From Paenibacillus prosopidis (GTDB lineage: Bacteria > Bacillota > Bacilli > Paenibacillales > Paenibacillaceae), in assembly GCF_003337375.1 (NCBI RefSeq), contig NZ_QPJD01000024.1, positions 1 through 64,000 of the forward strand: 64,000 nucleotides of DNA, read 5' to 3'. A model generated the notes under the pieces. It searched no databases. It was not told the origin of the DNA and saw only the letters and a list, made by a program, of their open reading frames with translations. A program made the translations under genes and the position numbers. Shown piece by piece: positions 35,123-42,908 of this stretch. The first letter of the stretch is position 1, and each line of letters starts with the position of its first letter.

Positions 35123-36616
35123 CTAGGATTGACGCTTGGCCTCTTCCCACCATCGATCCATTTCTGTTAAATCAGTCTGGTCAAATTGTTTGCCTCTTAT
35201 ACGGAGCTGCTCTTCAATATACTCGAATCTGCTGCGAAATTTTTTGTTTGTGCGTGTGAGCGCCTCTTCCGGATCCGCATGGATGAAGCGTGATGCATTG
35301 ACGACAGCGAACAGCAGATCGCCAAGCTCCGATGCTTGCTCCTCCTCGCTTTTGGTCGCGATGGCTTCGCGAAGCTCGCTGAGCTCCTCTTCGATTTTGT
35401 CCAAAACCGGTCCAAGCTCATCCCAATCAAACCCGACTTTAGCCGCTTTTTTCTGCAGCTTATAAGCCTTCATGAGAGCCGGGAGATCAGGCGGAATGCC
35501 ATCGAGCACCGATTTACGGTTCGCGTCCGTCCCTTTGATCCGCTTCTCCTCCGCCTTCATTTGCTCCCAGTTGCCAAGCGCCTCTTCAGAGTTGCTGGCA
35601 TTTATATCACCAAAAACATGCGGATGGCGGAAAATGAGCTTCTCGTTAAGAGATTGTATCACATCATAAACGGAAAATGCGCCAGTTTCTTCTTCCATTT
35701 GGCTATGGAGCATGACCTGGAGAATAACGTCGCCGAATTCCTCCTGCATGCCGTCGGGATCATCATTATCGATGGCTTCAAGCGCTTCATAAAGCTCTTC
35801 GATAAAGTTTTTGCGGATAGACTGATGCGTTTGCTCGCGATCCCACGGACAACCTTCGGGACTGCGCAGTATCGATACGATTTCATGCAGGCGTTCGAAA
35901 GAGCGGTTGCGAAGCGCAGCATCGTCGCTGCGAGGCACCCAAATAAGCGATAAGTTGCCGTAGCCCGGCGTACGGTCAAGCTCATAAAGAGGGACGCGAA
36001 TGATTTGCTGCTCATCAGCAACACCGAGTGCATGTCCCACCACGACCTCGAAATCATCGGGGTAACGCTCCATCAGCGCCAGCTTCACATCGGAAGCTGT
36101 GAACGCGTCGTACACTTGGCCGATGAGCGTGTGAAGCTGCGGCTGCAGCAGCGCAGGCTGAAGCTCAGCGGCGTCAAGCAGCGCGAAGCCCTCGATCGGA
36201 TCGATGCCAAGGCTGACAAACGCTTGGTCCAGAAAGCTTTCTCCGCCAATAATTTCGAGCTCGATGCCCGCTTGCGGACATTGCTCGCGCAGCAGCTGAA
36301 CGGTGCGCTCCGCTACCATCGGATGGCCGGGAACGGCATAGATGAGCGGCTGGCCGCCTGCTGTGGTATTGCCTGCTTCAGCAATCAGCGCCTCCGCGAT
36401 TGATTTATACACATCAGGAAACGAGTCATGCTGCTCGTAAAGGGAATCGAACGATGTATAGGCGATACCGTTCTCCTTCAGCAAGGATATCACGGGATGC
36501 TGCGCCGTGCGGACGAATACACGTTCCACGGCTTGCAGCCGGCGCCATACGCCAAGGGTTAATTGATCGGGATCGCCCGAGCCTAGCCCGACGACCGTTA
36601 TGTTTGGGATTGTCAT
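35123..36616 (-). CDS. mazG: MazG-family NTP pyrophosphohydrolase fused to a tetrapyrrole-methylase-like domain (YabN)
   Basis: The 497 aa product has two parts. Residues about 5-225 are a SAM-dependent (tetrapyrrole) methylase fold: ITVVGLGSGDPDQLTLGVWR and YAVPGHPMVAERTVQLL. Residues about 250-490 are two MazG modules: GCPWDREQTHQSIRKNFIEELYEALEAID with EExxE-type metal ligands, then EEFGDVILQVMLHSQM and a second copy around VGFDWDELGPVLDKIEEELSEL. Same fusion as B. subtilis YabN. It hydrolyses nucleoside triphosphates; the substrate of the methylase part is unknown. Confidence 0.94.
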   Translation of the reverse strand: MTIPNITVVGLGSGDPDQLTLGVWRRLQAVERVFVRTAQHPVISLLKENGIAYTSFDSLYEQHDSFPDVYKSIAEALIAEAGNTTAGGQPLIYAVPGHPMVAERTVQLLREQCPQAGIELEIIGGESFLDQAFVSLGIDPIEGFALLDAAELQPALLQPQLHTLIGQVYDAFTASDVKLALMERYPDDFEVVVGHALGVADEQQIIRVPLYELDRTPGYGNLSLIWVPRSDDAALRNRSFERLHEIVSILRSPEGCPWDREQTHQSIRKNFIEELYEALEAIDNDDPDGMQEEFGDVILQVMLHSQMEEETGAFSVYDVIQSLNEKLIFRHPHVFGDINASNSEEALGNWEQMKAEEKRIKGTDANRKSVLDGIPPDLPALMKAYKLQKKAAKVGFDWDELGPVLDKIEEELSELREAIATKSEEEQASELGDLLFAVVNASRFIHADPEEALTRTNKKFRSRFEYIEEQLRIRGKQFDQTDLTEMDRWWEEAKRQS

Positions 36617-36777
36617 TAGAAGGAATCCTCCTTATGGTTTATGTTGCAGTGTTTATGTAAAAGTGATCGGAATGTAATGTTAAAATTAACAGCTGGCTTA
36701 GTAAATGAACTATCCTTGTTTTACTCGATTAGCATGAAAAGCGTAACGTTGTTGGGGAGATGGTTTTTATGATTTTC

Positions 36778-37026
36778 CGGTCAGTTTGAGGCCGTGAAAA
36801 GCACTATAGAGCTGATTTTTAGCACTATTATTACAATTTCGGTTAGTTTGGAGGAAATAGAGCTAACTTTTAGATTTATTTCCCAGATTCGATGCATTCA
36901 CGGTCTGTTTGAGGCCGCGTTAAGCAAAATAGAGCTAATTTCTAACTCTAACTATGCTATTCAGGTTTAGTTTGGATGAAATAGTGCTAATTTTTAGCTC
37001 TATCTCCAAGTTCATGCGCGTTCGAG
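36778..37026 (+). repeat. four tandem copies of a 62-bp repeat
   Basis: Units start near 36778, 36840, 36901 and 36963 (62, 61, 62 and about 64 bp). Each begins CGGTnnGTTTG and carries an AGAGCTAATTTTTAGCTCT-like palindrome. Units 1 and 3 share GTTTGAGGCCG; units 2 and 4 share GTTTGGAnGAAATAG, so the array is a doubled 123-bp dimer. It fills the gap between the flippase gene and mazG. Positions 36617-36777 hold the mazG ribosome binding site and A/T-rich sequence, no gene. Confidence 0.75.
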
Positions 37027-37055
37027 TCAACGGTTTAATCGCGTCGAGAGCTGCA

Positions 37056-38969
37056 TTAGTCCTCCTGCTCCGCTGGCGGTATAAGCCGCCAGCGCCGCAG
37101 CCGGGCGGCCAATACGCCGCCGCCCGGCAACGCGCGCAATTCGCGCGCGCTAATGGCGCCGCCGCGCAATGCCGCGGCGCCAAAGGCGCAAGCGCCGACG
37201 GCAACGCCCGTCAGCGCAAGCGCAGCCGCTGCCGCCCGCGGCGGCAGCAACCCGCCAAGCGCGGCGCGCAGCGCTCGCTCGGCGACAACAAGCGCTGCGG
37301 CCATCACCGCGAGCGCAAGGGCTGTACCTGCGGCCGCGCGCCCAAGCGCCGGCATTCTCCCTTGCTCCTGCTCTCGCGTCGACCCCCTCACTTGCTCCCG
37401 CTCATCGAGCTCCCGCTCTCGCGCCGACCCGCTCACTTGCTCCCGCTGTTCCTGCTCCCGCTCTCGCGTTGGCTCCCGCTCCGCCCGCCTCCACGGCCCA
37501 GCCGCTGTCCAGCCTGCGCCTAGCGACGCACCTGCTGATGCCGCAGCCCGGCGCACCGCGACCGCGCCCAGCACTGCGGCCGCGCTAAGCGCAGCAACGC
37601 CGGCGAACGCAGCACCCTCGACTCCGTACGAGGGCACCAGCACGGCGTTAAGCGCACCTTTGAGCAGCGCTGCAATAAGCAGCAGCACCGCAGGAGTCCG
37701 CACTGCGCCAAGCCCCTGCAGCACTGGCGCCGTAACCGCATTAACGCTGCCCGCCAGCGCGGTGCAGCCCACCAAAGCAAAAGCTGCCGTGCCCTTTGCA
37801 TCGGCATACAGCATCACATTCAGCGGCTCCGCCAGCAGCACTAAGCCGATGCTTGCAGCCGCCCCAATCGCCCAGGCGGCACGCTCGGCAACCGACAGCT
37901 CAACCCGCAGCTGCCCATAGGCTCCGCGCATGCGGGCGAGCGCCAATCCGGGCACAAGCGCAGCGGCTGCCGCGCCCGCAACCATAACGACCAGCTGCAC
38001 CAGAGGCTGCGCACGGCTGTAAATGCCGAACATCGCCATCGCTTCCGCTTCGGACAAGCCCCCGTCACGCAGCAGCCGTGGCACCGTAAAAGCATCCACG
38101 ACTCCAATCGCGGGAACGACAACCGCCCCTAATGCAACCGGCAGCGCTATTGCGGCAAGCTTCTTCAGTTCGGCTTTTAAAGCACCTGGAGCACGCACAA
38201 GTCGTTCGCGCCGCCGCTTGCGCCAGAAATAAACAGCCAAAACAATCAGTGAAGCACTCGCGCCGAAGGCCGAGCCGCTCATTACACCGGCGGCAATCGA
38301 CGCGTCAGCCCAGCCGGCTGACCAGCTCATCGTGAGAACGAACAGCATAATGGCCACGCGAATCATTTGCTCGATAACCTGGGAAGCGGCCGACAGCGTC
38401 ATCCGCCCCAAACCCTGGGCATAGCCGCGCAAAGCGGCAACGACCGGAGCAAGCAGCAGCGCAACCGACACAGCTCGGATAGCGTTGGCCGTTTCCGAGT
38501 CGCCGATCCAGCGCGACACCTGGTCAGACCCTGTCCACATCCAGCCAAAAGCTGCGATGCCTGTTATCCCAAGCAGCAATAATGCAGCATACAGCGTTCG
38601 CCGAACGCCTTCAGTGTCCTTATCCTTGCGAAGCCGTTCAGCAATTAACAGCGACACTGCTGTCGGCAACCCCGCCGTTGCAAGCACAGCCGCCAATTGA
38701 TAAAACGGATATACTGCGTTATAAATGCCAAATACCCGATCCCCGGCCATATTTTGCAGCGGAATTTTTTGAAATACGCCGATTAGTTTGGAGAGCAGAG
38801 CCGCACCCGCCATAACCACAACGCCATTCATTAAAAGCCTCGGCCGCTGCCCAGCCCTACCTTCATTCGGCAGCTCACTCACTTGCATCCCGAGCTCTAA
38901 CTCAGACGGCACAGCCGGCCGACCACGAGCAGGCTTGCGGTTCATACCGTCACGCTCCTGCCTATCCAT
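37056..38969 (-). CDS. polysaccharide/lipid flippase of the SpoVB-MurJ (MOP) type, YabM-like
   Basis: The 637 aa product has about fourteen hydrophobic segments. The N-terminal third has the SpoVB/YabM-like stretch LLSKLIGVFQKIPLQNMAGDRVFGIYNAVYPFYQLA near 60-95. The length exceeds the usual 510-545 aa because of a polar insert of about 50 residues (about 490-540) made of Glu-Arg-Gln-rich repeats between two transmembrane helices. The C-terminal half is very alanine-rich and the DNA here is much richer in GC than neighbouring genes. A role in moving lipid-linked precursors across the membrane is inferred from family and position. The start at 38969 is plausible but the first 40 residues look disordered. 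Confidence 0.85.
   Translation of the reverse strand: MDRQERDGMNRKPARGRPAVPSELELGMQVSELPNEGRAGQRPRLLMNGVVVMAGAALLSKLIGVFQKIPLQNMAGDRVFGIYNAVYPFYQLAAVLATAGLPTAVSLLIAERLRKDKDTEGVRRTLYAALLLLGITGIAAFGWMWTGSDQVSRWIGDSETANAIRAVSVALLLAPVVAALRGYAQGLGRMTLSAASQVIEQMIRVAIMLFVLTMSWSAGWADASIAAGVMSGSAFGASASLIVLAVYFWRKRRRERLVRAPGALKAELKKLAAIALPVALGAVVVPAIGVVDAFTVPRLLRDGGLSEAEAMAMFGIYSRAQPLVQLVVMVAGAAAAALVPGLALARMRGAYGQLRVELSVAERAAWAIGAAASIGLVLLAEPLNVMLYADAKGTAAFALVGCTALAGSVNAVTAPVLQGLGAVRTPAVLLLIAALLKGALNAVLVPSYGVEGAAFAGVAALSAAAVLGAVAVRRAAASAGASLGAGWTAAGPWRRAEREPTREREQEQREQVSGSARERELDEREQVRGSTREQEQGRMPALGRAAAGTALALAVMAAALVVAERALRAALGGLLPPRAAAAALALTGVAVGACAFGAAALRGGAISARELRALPGGGVLAARLRRWRLIPPAEQED
37361..37486 (-). 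repeat. short tandem repeats inside the flippase gene
   Basis: Three units beginning CTTGCTCCnGCT (37361, 37391, 37436) and containing CTCGCG, 30 to 45 bp each, all in frame. They encode the EQEQREQVSG / EREQVRGSTREQEQG-type polar stretch. Probably length-variable. Confidence 0.75.
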
Positions 38970-39136
38970 CGATTTCTATTGGTATCATTATACCTCACAA
39001 TCGTTAACCTTGAAAAAGCTTCCTCAATCAAGATTACTCTCGATCAAAGAAGCTTTCATTTTTCCGCTTTCGCTTTTCATACGTTTCAGAGCTTTCCTAC
39101 CCTTGTTTACTTACATTCTTGCCATTGCCTTACACA

Positions 39137-39679
39137 CTACTGTTCCATTTGCTTAGCCAAAAAGCCTGCTGCCGTCTCCGCCATCTTTGTTTCCATTTGC
39201 GCCATTTTCACTGACTCATCTTTGCTTAGCAATACGACTGTGCCGATCGGATCTCCACCTGCAATAATTGGAGCAACGACAAAAGAGCTGTATGTCTCTT
39301 GCACGTCTTTCACAATCTCGAATGAACCGCCGTTCAATTCGGACAACGTTTTACGATTTTCCATACAGCCTTCCAGAACGGTGCCGACTTGCTTGTCCAG
39401 CAGCTCTTTCTTAGAAGCACCTGCTACCGCGATTATGGTATCCCGATCCGTGATCAATGTAACATGGTTCGTGCCCTCATATAACGACTCCGCATATTCC
39501 TTTGCAAAATCGCCAAGCTCGCCGATAGGAGAATATTTCTTCAAAATAACTTCGCCATCACGATCTACAAATATTTCTAGAGGGTCACCCTCGCGAATAC
39601 GCAGTGTACGGCGGATCTCCTTCGGAATCACTACTCGCCCGAGATCATCGATGCGACGTACAATTCCAGTTGCTTTCAT
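39137..39679 (-). CDS. spoVT: stage V sporulation protein T, forespore regulator
   Basis: The 180 aa product has an AbrB-type swapped-hairpin DNA-binding domain at 1-50 (TGIVRRIDDLGRVVIPKEIR, then RTLRIREGDPLEIFVDRDG) and a GAF-like C-terminal domain (about 55-178) with VAPIIAGGDPIGTVVLLSKD. In B. subtilis SpoVT modulates sigma-G-dependent genes in the forespore. Length and domains match. Upstream is a plausible sigma-G promoter. Confidence 0.96.
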   Translation of the reverse strand: MKATGIVRRIDDLGRVVIPKEIRRTLRIREGDPLEIFVDRDGEVILKKYSPIGELGDFAKEYAESLYEGTNHVTLITDRDTIIAVAGASKKELLDKQVGTVLEGCMENRKTLSELNGGSFEIVKDVQETYSSFVVAPIIAGGDPIGTVVLLSKDESVKMAQMETKMAETAAGFLAKQMEQ

Positions 39680-39781
39680 TTCTTGTTGCCCCGCTTTCCT
39701 AGAGGATTTTGAATCGACTGGATTCTTGAAGCTTGTTTATAACGAAGAGGAAAGATCCTTCAAAGATTTTGAATCTGACCA

Positions 39782-39811
39782 TAGTATTCATCCGCTCCCA
39801 GATTCTTATAC
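39782..39811 (-). promoter_or_regulatory. spoVT sigma-G-type promoter
   Basis: The minus strand has GTATAA (39806-39811), 17 bp, AATACTA (39782-39788), close to the sigma-F/G consensus GnATR and CATnnTA. About 105 nt upstream of the spoVT start. B. subtilis spoVT is sigma-G dependent. Confidence 0.6.
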
Positions 39812-39864
39812 ACGCATCACAGATCCAGCCAAACGTCCCATTTCTCTCATTAAAAAGGGTACCG

Positions 39865-41487
39865 TTACCGCCGATCGCGCCTTACCTCCGTCTCATCCTT
39901 CTCCACAATTTCCTGAACAGACGGGTTCTTCCTTATGAGCTTCCATATGTGTTGCGCCGCCTCGCGAACCGTTCTCGGCTTATAACTGCCAGCCCCGTCC
40001 AGCAAACGGAATGGACGGGCGAGACGCGGCAAATGCAAATCGGCCTCCATGAGCAGCTCATCATCGAATAACAGATCAACCCCGCCTGATGCAAGCAGCC
40101 TTCCATCCTTCAGCAGAAGTACCTGGCTAGCCCATTCAGCGGCAAAATCGACATCATGAGTCGCTACGATCAGCGTTATTCCTGCTTGATGCATCGATTC
40201 GAGCAGGGCCTGCAGGTCGTCGCGGCTCTTAGGGTCAAGAAAGGCCATCGGCTCGTCCAAAATGATAATTTCAGGCTCCATTGCCAGCACGCCGGCAATC
40301 GCCACTCGCCGCTTTTGACCATAGCTTAGCTCAAAAGGCGAACGTCCGCGCAGCCCGCTCATGTTGACCGCCCCAAGCGCTTTATCGACGCGGCGGCGTA
40401 CCTCATCCTCGCTTAAACCCAGGTTGCTTGGGCCGAAGGCGACATCCTCCTCTACGGAGGTTGAAAAAATTTGATCATCCGGATCCTGATATACGACACC
40501 AATGCGGCTTCTCATAAGCTTGCCCGATTGCTCGGTCATTAGCTCGCCAAGCATATAAACCTCGCCCTGTTCAGGCTTCTCAATACCGTTAAGCAGTGAA
40601 ATGAGCGTTGACTTTCCTGCACCATTTGGCCCCATCAGTACAACCTTAGCGCCCTGCTCCACCTGAAAGCTGACATCGCTTAATGCGGGCGTGCTCCCGT
40701 AGCGGTAAGCTGCATGGCGCACATCTATGGCCGCGCATTGCTCATTCTTCTCCATCATTCCCCGATTTCCCCTTTTGCTTGCATCAAGATTTTTAACGTT
40801 CCGACCATCGCCAAAGCCGCCGCGCGCTGTGATTGACCGGTATATCCGCTCGCTGCGTCCGAATGCGCGAAGAAACAATACGCCAAGCAGCTCGCCAAAC
40901 CGTTTGTAAGCACTGCGGCTCCATAACCAGCCATCCAGCCGAAGTCCGCGCGAACGCTGTGCTTTGACCATGCTTTGCGCCTCTTCCTTCAATAAATAAA
41001 AATAACGCATCATCAAACTTATAATTTCGATTAATATCGCCGGCATACCGATTGCCCGTAAGCTTTTAATTAAGATAAACAGCGGCGTTACGGAGAGCAA
41101 ATAGGTAATCAGTAAGTTTGCACTGACAATTTTGAGCAAAATAACCTCTGCATGCCGCATTCCCTCAGCGGTCGCAGTATAGCCCAGCAGCGTGAACAAC
41201 GGTTCTCCGTTCATTTGAAAAGGAATAAACAGGATGGCGCCAAGCCCAAATGGTACGATGAGCAGCATTCTTCTTACAATGGTTTTAAGCGAAACGCCGG
41301 TCCAAAGGAGGATAAACAGAAAACATCCTGCCGCCCCGGAGAGAGCTGCAGGATGTCGGAAAAACATTACCGTGACGAGTATGCCCAGCACCGTAAGGAG
41401 CCGATGCTTTGCTTTTTGCAAGGAAGGCTGCCCTACTTCTTGGTTTATGTGAAGCTCATCCTTCTTCTCCATGATTGGTCCCAGCAT
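39865..41487 (-). CDS. ECF nickel/cobalt transporter, fused CbiQ permease and CbiO ATPase
   Basis: One 540 aa frame covers two normally separate subunits. Residues about 25-235 are the CbiQ/EcfT permease with five to six hydrophobic segments and both coupling motifs (QRSRG near 177-181, ARG at 221-223). Residues about 252-500 are the CbiO ATPase: Walker A GPNGAGKST (286-294), YQDPDDQIF, signature LSYGQKRRVAIAG, Walker B IIILDEPMAFLDP, and ATHDVDFA. An ATG pair at 40758/40755 at the domain junction is preceded by AAAAGGGG at 10 nt, so a separate ATPase could also be made. Co-linear with the PDGLE protein and CbiM; metal inferred as Ni or Co. Confidence 0.92.
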   Translation of the reverse strand: MLGPIMEKKDELHINQEVGQPSLQKAKHRLLTVLGILVTVMFFRHPAALSGAAGCFLFILLWTGVSLKTIVRRMLLIVPFGLGAILFIPFQMNGEPLFTLLGYTATAEGMRHAEVILLKIVSANLLITYLLSVTPLFILIKSLRAIGMPAILIEIISLMMRYFYLLKEEAQSMVKAQRSRGLRLDGWLWSRSAYKRFGELLGVLFLRAFGRSERIYRSITARGGFGDGRNVKNLDASKRGNRGMMEKNEQCAAIDVRHAAYRYGSTPALSDVSFQVEQGAKVVLMGPNGAGKSTLISLLNGIEKPEQGEVYMLGELMTEQSGKLMRSRIGVVYQDPDDQIFSTSVEEDVAFGPSNLGLSEDEVRRRVDKALGAVNMSGLRGRSPFELSYGQKRRVAIAGVLAMEPEIIILDEPMAFLDPKSRDDLQALLESMHQAGITLIVATHDVDFAAEWASQVLLLKDGRLLASGGVDLLFDDELLMEADLHLPRLARPFRLLDGAGSYKPRTVREAAQHIWKLIRKNPSVQEIVEKDETEVRRDRR

Positions 41488-41800
41488 CGTTTTCCCTCCT
41501 TATCCTTGTAAAACTCCGTAACGCTCCCCACAGAATTGCCATCATAATGACCGAGCCAATCACGCCGGCCAGACCAATCCGCAAGACGGTCCAAGGGATA
41601 CCTGCCACCTCGTAGTCAGGGATAGGGGCCCATTCATGAACCGTGCCTGCTTGCTGCAGGAAGCCATGATCCTCCGCCACGCGTTCAAGACCGTCCGGAT
41701 GCGACGAAGCCCAGGGCGACAGCAAACCAGCCGCTGCAAACGTTATGACAAGAAGTCCGATCCATTTCCATTTACGCGTTGTTAAACGCACCTCGTTCAT
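41456..41800 (-). CDS. PDGLE-domain protein, CbiN/NikN-like component
   Basis: The 114 aa product has a transmembrane helix at about 13-30, then the family motif HPDGLERVAEDHGF (about 34-47) on the outside, and a second helix at about 70-92. PDGLE proteins accompany CbiM/NikM as the accessory component of Ni/Co ECF transporters. Overlaps cbiM by 4 nt and the fused cbiQO by 32 nt. Confidence 0.9.
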   Translation of the reverse strand: MNEVRLTTRKWKWIGLLVITFAAAGLLSPWASSHPDGLERVAEDHGFLQQAGTVHEWAPIPDYEVAGIPWTVLRIGLAGVIGSVIMMAILWGALRSFTRIRRENDAGTNHGEEG

Positions 41801-42432
41801 GGCGATGTCACCCCTCTAATAAGCGAAGTATTGCGTTCGAACAGATAGCCGGTAACAAGTGTAGTAATGAGTCCTTCCCCGATTCCAATAAGCATATGCC
41901 AGCCAATCATCGCCTTAAGCGCCGTACCCAGCCCGAATGTGCCGGACCATGCAAGCAGCAGCGCCACACCCGCGGAAGCAGCGACGATAGAAAGCCACGC
42001 CGCCAAGAAGGTTATCAATATCCGTCCTTTTCCTGCAAGCAGCCTCATCCCTGCCCGGTAAACGCAATAGCCGACGAAGCAGCCGATAAATCCGGTACAT
42101 AAAATGTTAGCTCCAAGAACAGTAATGCCGCCATCTTGAAAGATAAGTGCCTGAATAATAAGGACAGAAGCCATAACGATTGAACCGATCCAAGGGCCAA
42201 ACAAGATCGATGTCAGCGTCCCGCCGAGAAAATGTCCCGATGTCGCTCCCGCAATCGGAAAGTTGAGCATTTGTGCGGCAAATACGAATGATCCAATCAG
42301 CGCCACCATTGGCACCTGCTTCGATGAAATCGTGAGCTTCGTCTTTTTAAGACTGTAGGAGACGGCAGCCGCGCCTACAGCAGTCGTCGTCATCCATGTT
42401 TTTGCATCAAGAAATCCATCAGGAATATGCAA
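41797..42432 (-). CDS. ECF nickel/cobalt transporter S component, CbiM/NikM-like
   Basis: Metal-binding membrane subunit. The 211 aa product begins MHIPDGFLD, the family hallmark in which Met1-His2 form the metal site. Six to seven hydrophobic segments follow, with LNFPIAGATSGHFLGGTL (about 56-73, another metal-site His) and a GWHMLIGIGEGLITTLV helix. The start codon is TTG, preceded by AGGAG at 10 nt. First gene of the three-gene operon. Sequence alone does not decide between nickel and cobalt; no cobalamin riboswitch is seen upstream, and the urea importer nearby favours nickel. Confidence 0.92.
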   Translation of the reverse strand: MHIPDGFLDAKTWMTTTAVGAAAVSYSLKKTKLTISSKQVPMVALIGSFVFAAQMLNFPIAGATSGHFLGGTLTSILFGPWIGSIVMASVLIIQALIFQDGGITVLGANILCTGFIGCFVGYCVYRAGMRLLAGKGRILITFLAAWLSIVAASAGVALLLAWSGTFGLGTALKAMIGWHMLIGIGEGLITTLVTGYLFERNTSLIRGVTSP

Positions 42433-42446
42433 AGGATTTCAACTCC

Positions 42447-42517
42447 TAACATATTATGTTATGTTTCCTTACTCCCCGCCTTTTCCTTATTATCAAACAG
42501 CGCATTCATTCCGTCAA
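42447..42517 (-). promoter_or_regulatory. cbiM promoter with palindromic operator candidate
   Basis: The minus strand has TTGACG (42512-42517), 17 bp, GATAAT (42489-42494). Downstream, next to the ribosome binding site, is TAACATA-N-TATGTTA, a perfect 7-1-7 palindrome at 42447-42461. Its place at about +20 to +35 fits a roadblock-type repressor site. The protein that binds it is unknown. Confidence 0.6.
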
Positions 42518-42770
42518 GCTATGTGTGCAGGCCAGTAACACCATGGGATCTATGGGCTGGTCGTATTTTGATGTAAATGGAGCAGCACAGAAAGCTGCTT
42601 GGCGAGAAAATGCGGCGTGAAGGGCATATCTTCGTTCATAAAACGTGAAGGGCAGGCCGAGGAAGTAGAAACCAAAACCAGAATAACCATGGTCGGAAAA
42701 ACAGTTAGAGTAACATAGAAAGAGGGCAGATGAAATAGAAGGACCCTGCGTATATGGAAGGTCCGGTTAA

Positions 42771-42806
42771 AGAGCTTCTCCCCTTCGTAAAGCTGGAGAA
42801 GCTCTT
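42771..42806. other. perfect hairpin in the divergent region
   Basis: AGAGCTTCTCC and GGAGAAGCTCT (11 bp) enclose 13 nt. No strong T-run on either side. It lies between cbiM and the divergent regulator. The rest of 42518-42826 holds no convincing gene; an 88-codon open frame there looks like chance. Confidence 0.5.
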
Positions 42807-42833
42807 CTGTGTGCAAATATGGCCTGTATAATA

Positions 42834-42881
42834 TTTACAACCGATGTTCCTTATGATATTATTTAATTACGTAATTACGTA
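42834..42881 (+). promoter_or_regulatory. promoter and operator candidate of the HTH-GyrB-like regulator
   Basis: TTTACA (42834-42839), 17 bp, TATTAT (42857-42862). Immediately after it lie TAATTACGTAATTA (42864-42877, perfect palindrome) and the tandem ATTACGTA-ATTACGTA (42866-42881). A site over the transcription start fits autorepression by the encoded winged-helix protein; this is inference. Confidence 0.6.
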
Positions 42882-42908
42882 TTTAGATAATTTAATGAGG
42901 TGATCGAT

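Noticed and set aside
37153..37920. A 255-codon plus-strand open frame
   Set aside because: It lies opposite the GC-rich flippase gene; high GC content removes stop codons on both strands. Its composition is Pro/Ser/Ala-rich with no domain.
38979..39938. A 319-codon plus-strand open frame across spoVT
   Set aside because: It covers the whole of spoVT in antisense, has no ribosome binding site and no recognisable domain, while spoVT is a clear family match.
42433..42770. Possible cobalamin or NiCo riboswitch before the Ni/Co importer
   Set aside because: I looked for the cobalamin riboswitch boxes and the NiCo core and found neither; the leader from the likely promoter is only about 55 nt.
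42550..42816. An 88-codon minus-strand open frame upstream of cbiM
   Set aside because: No ribosome binding site, no family resemblance, and it overlaps the hairpin at 42771-42806.
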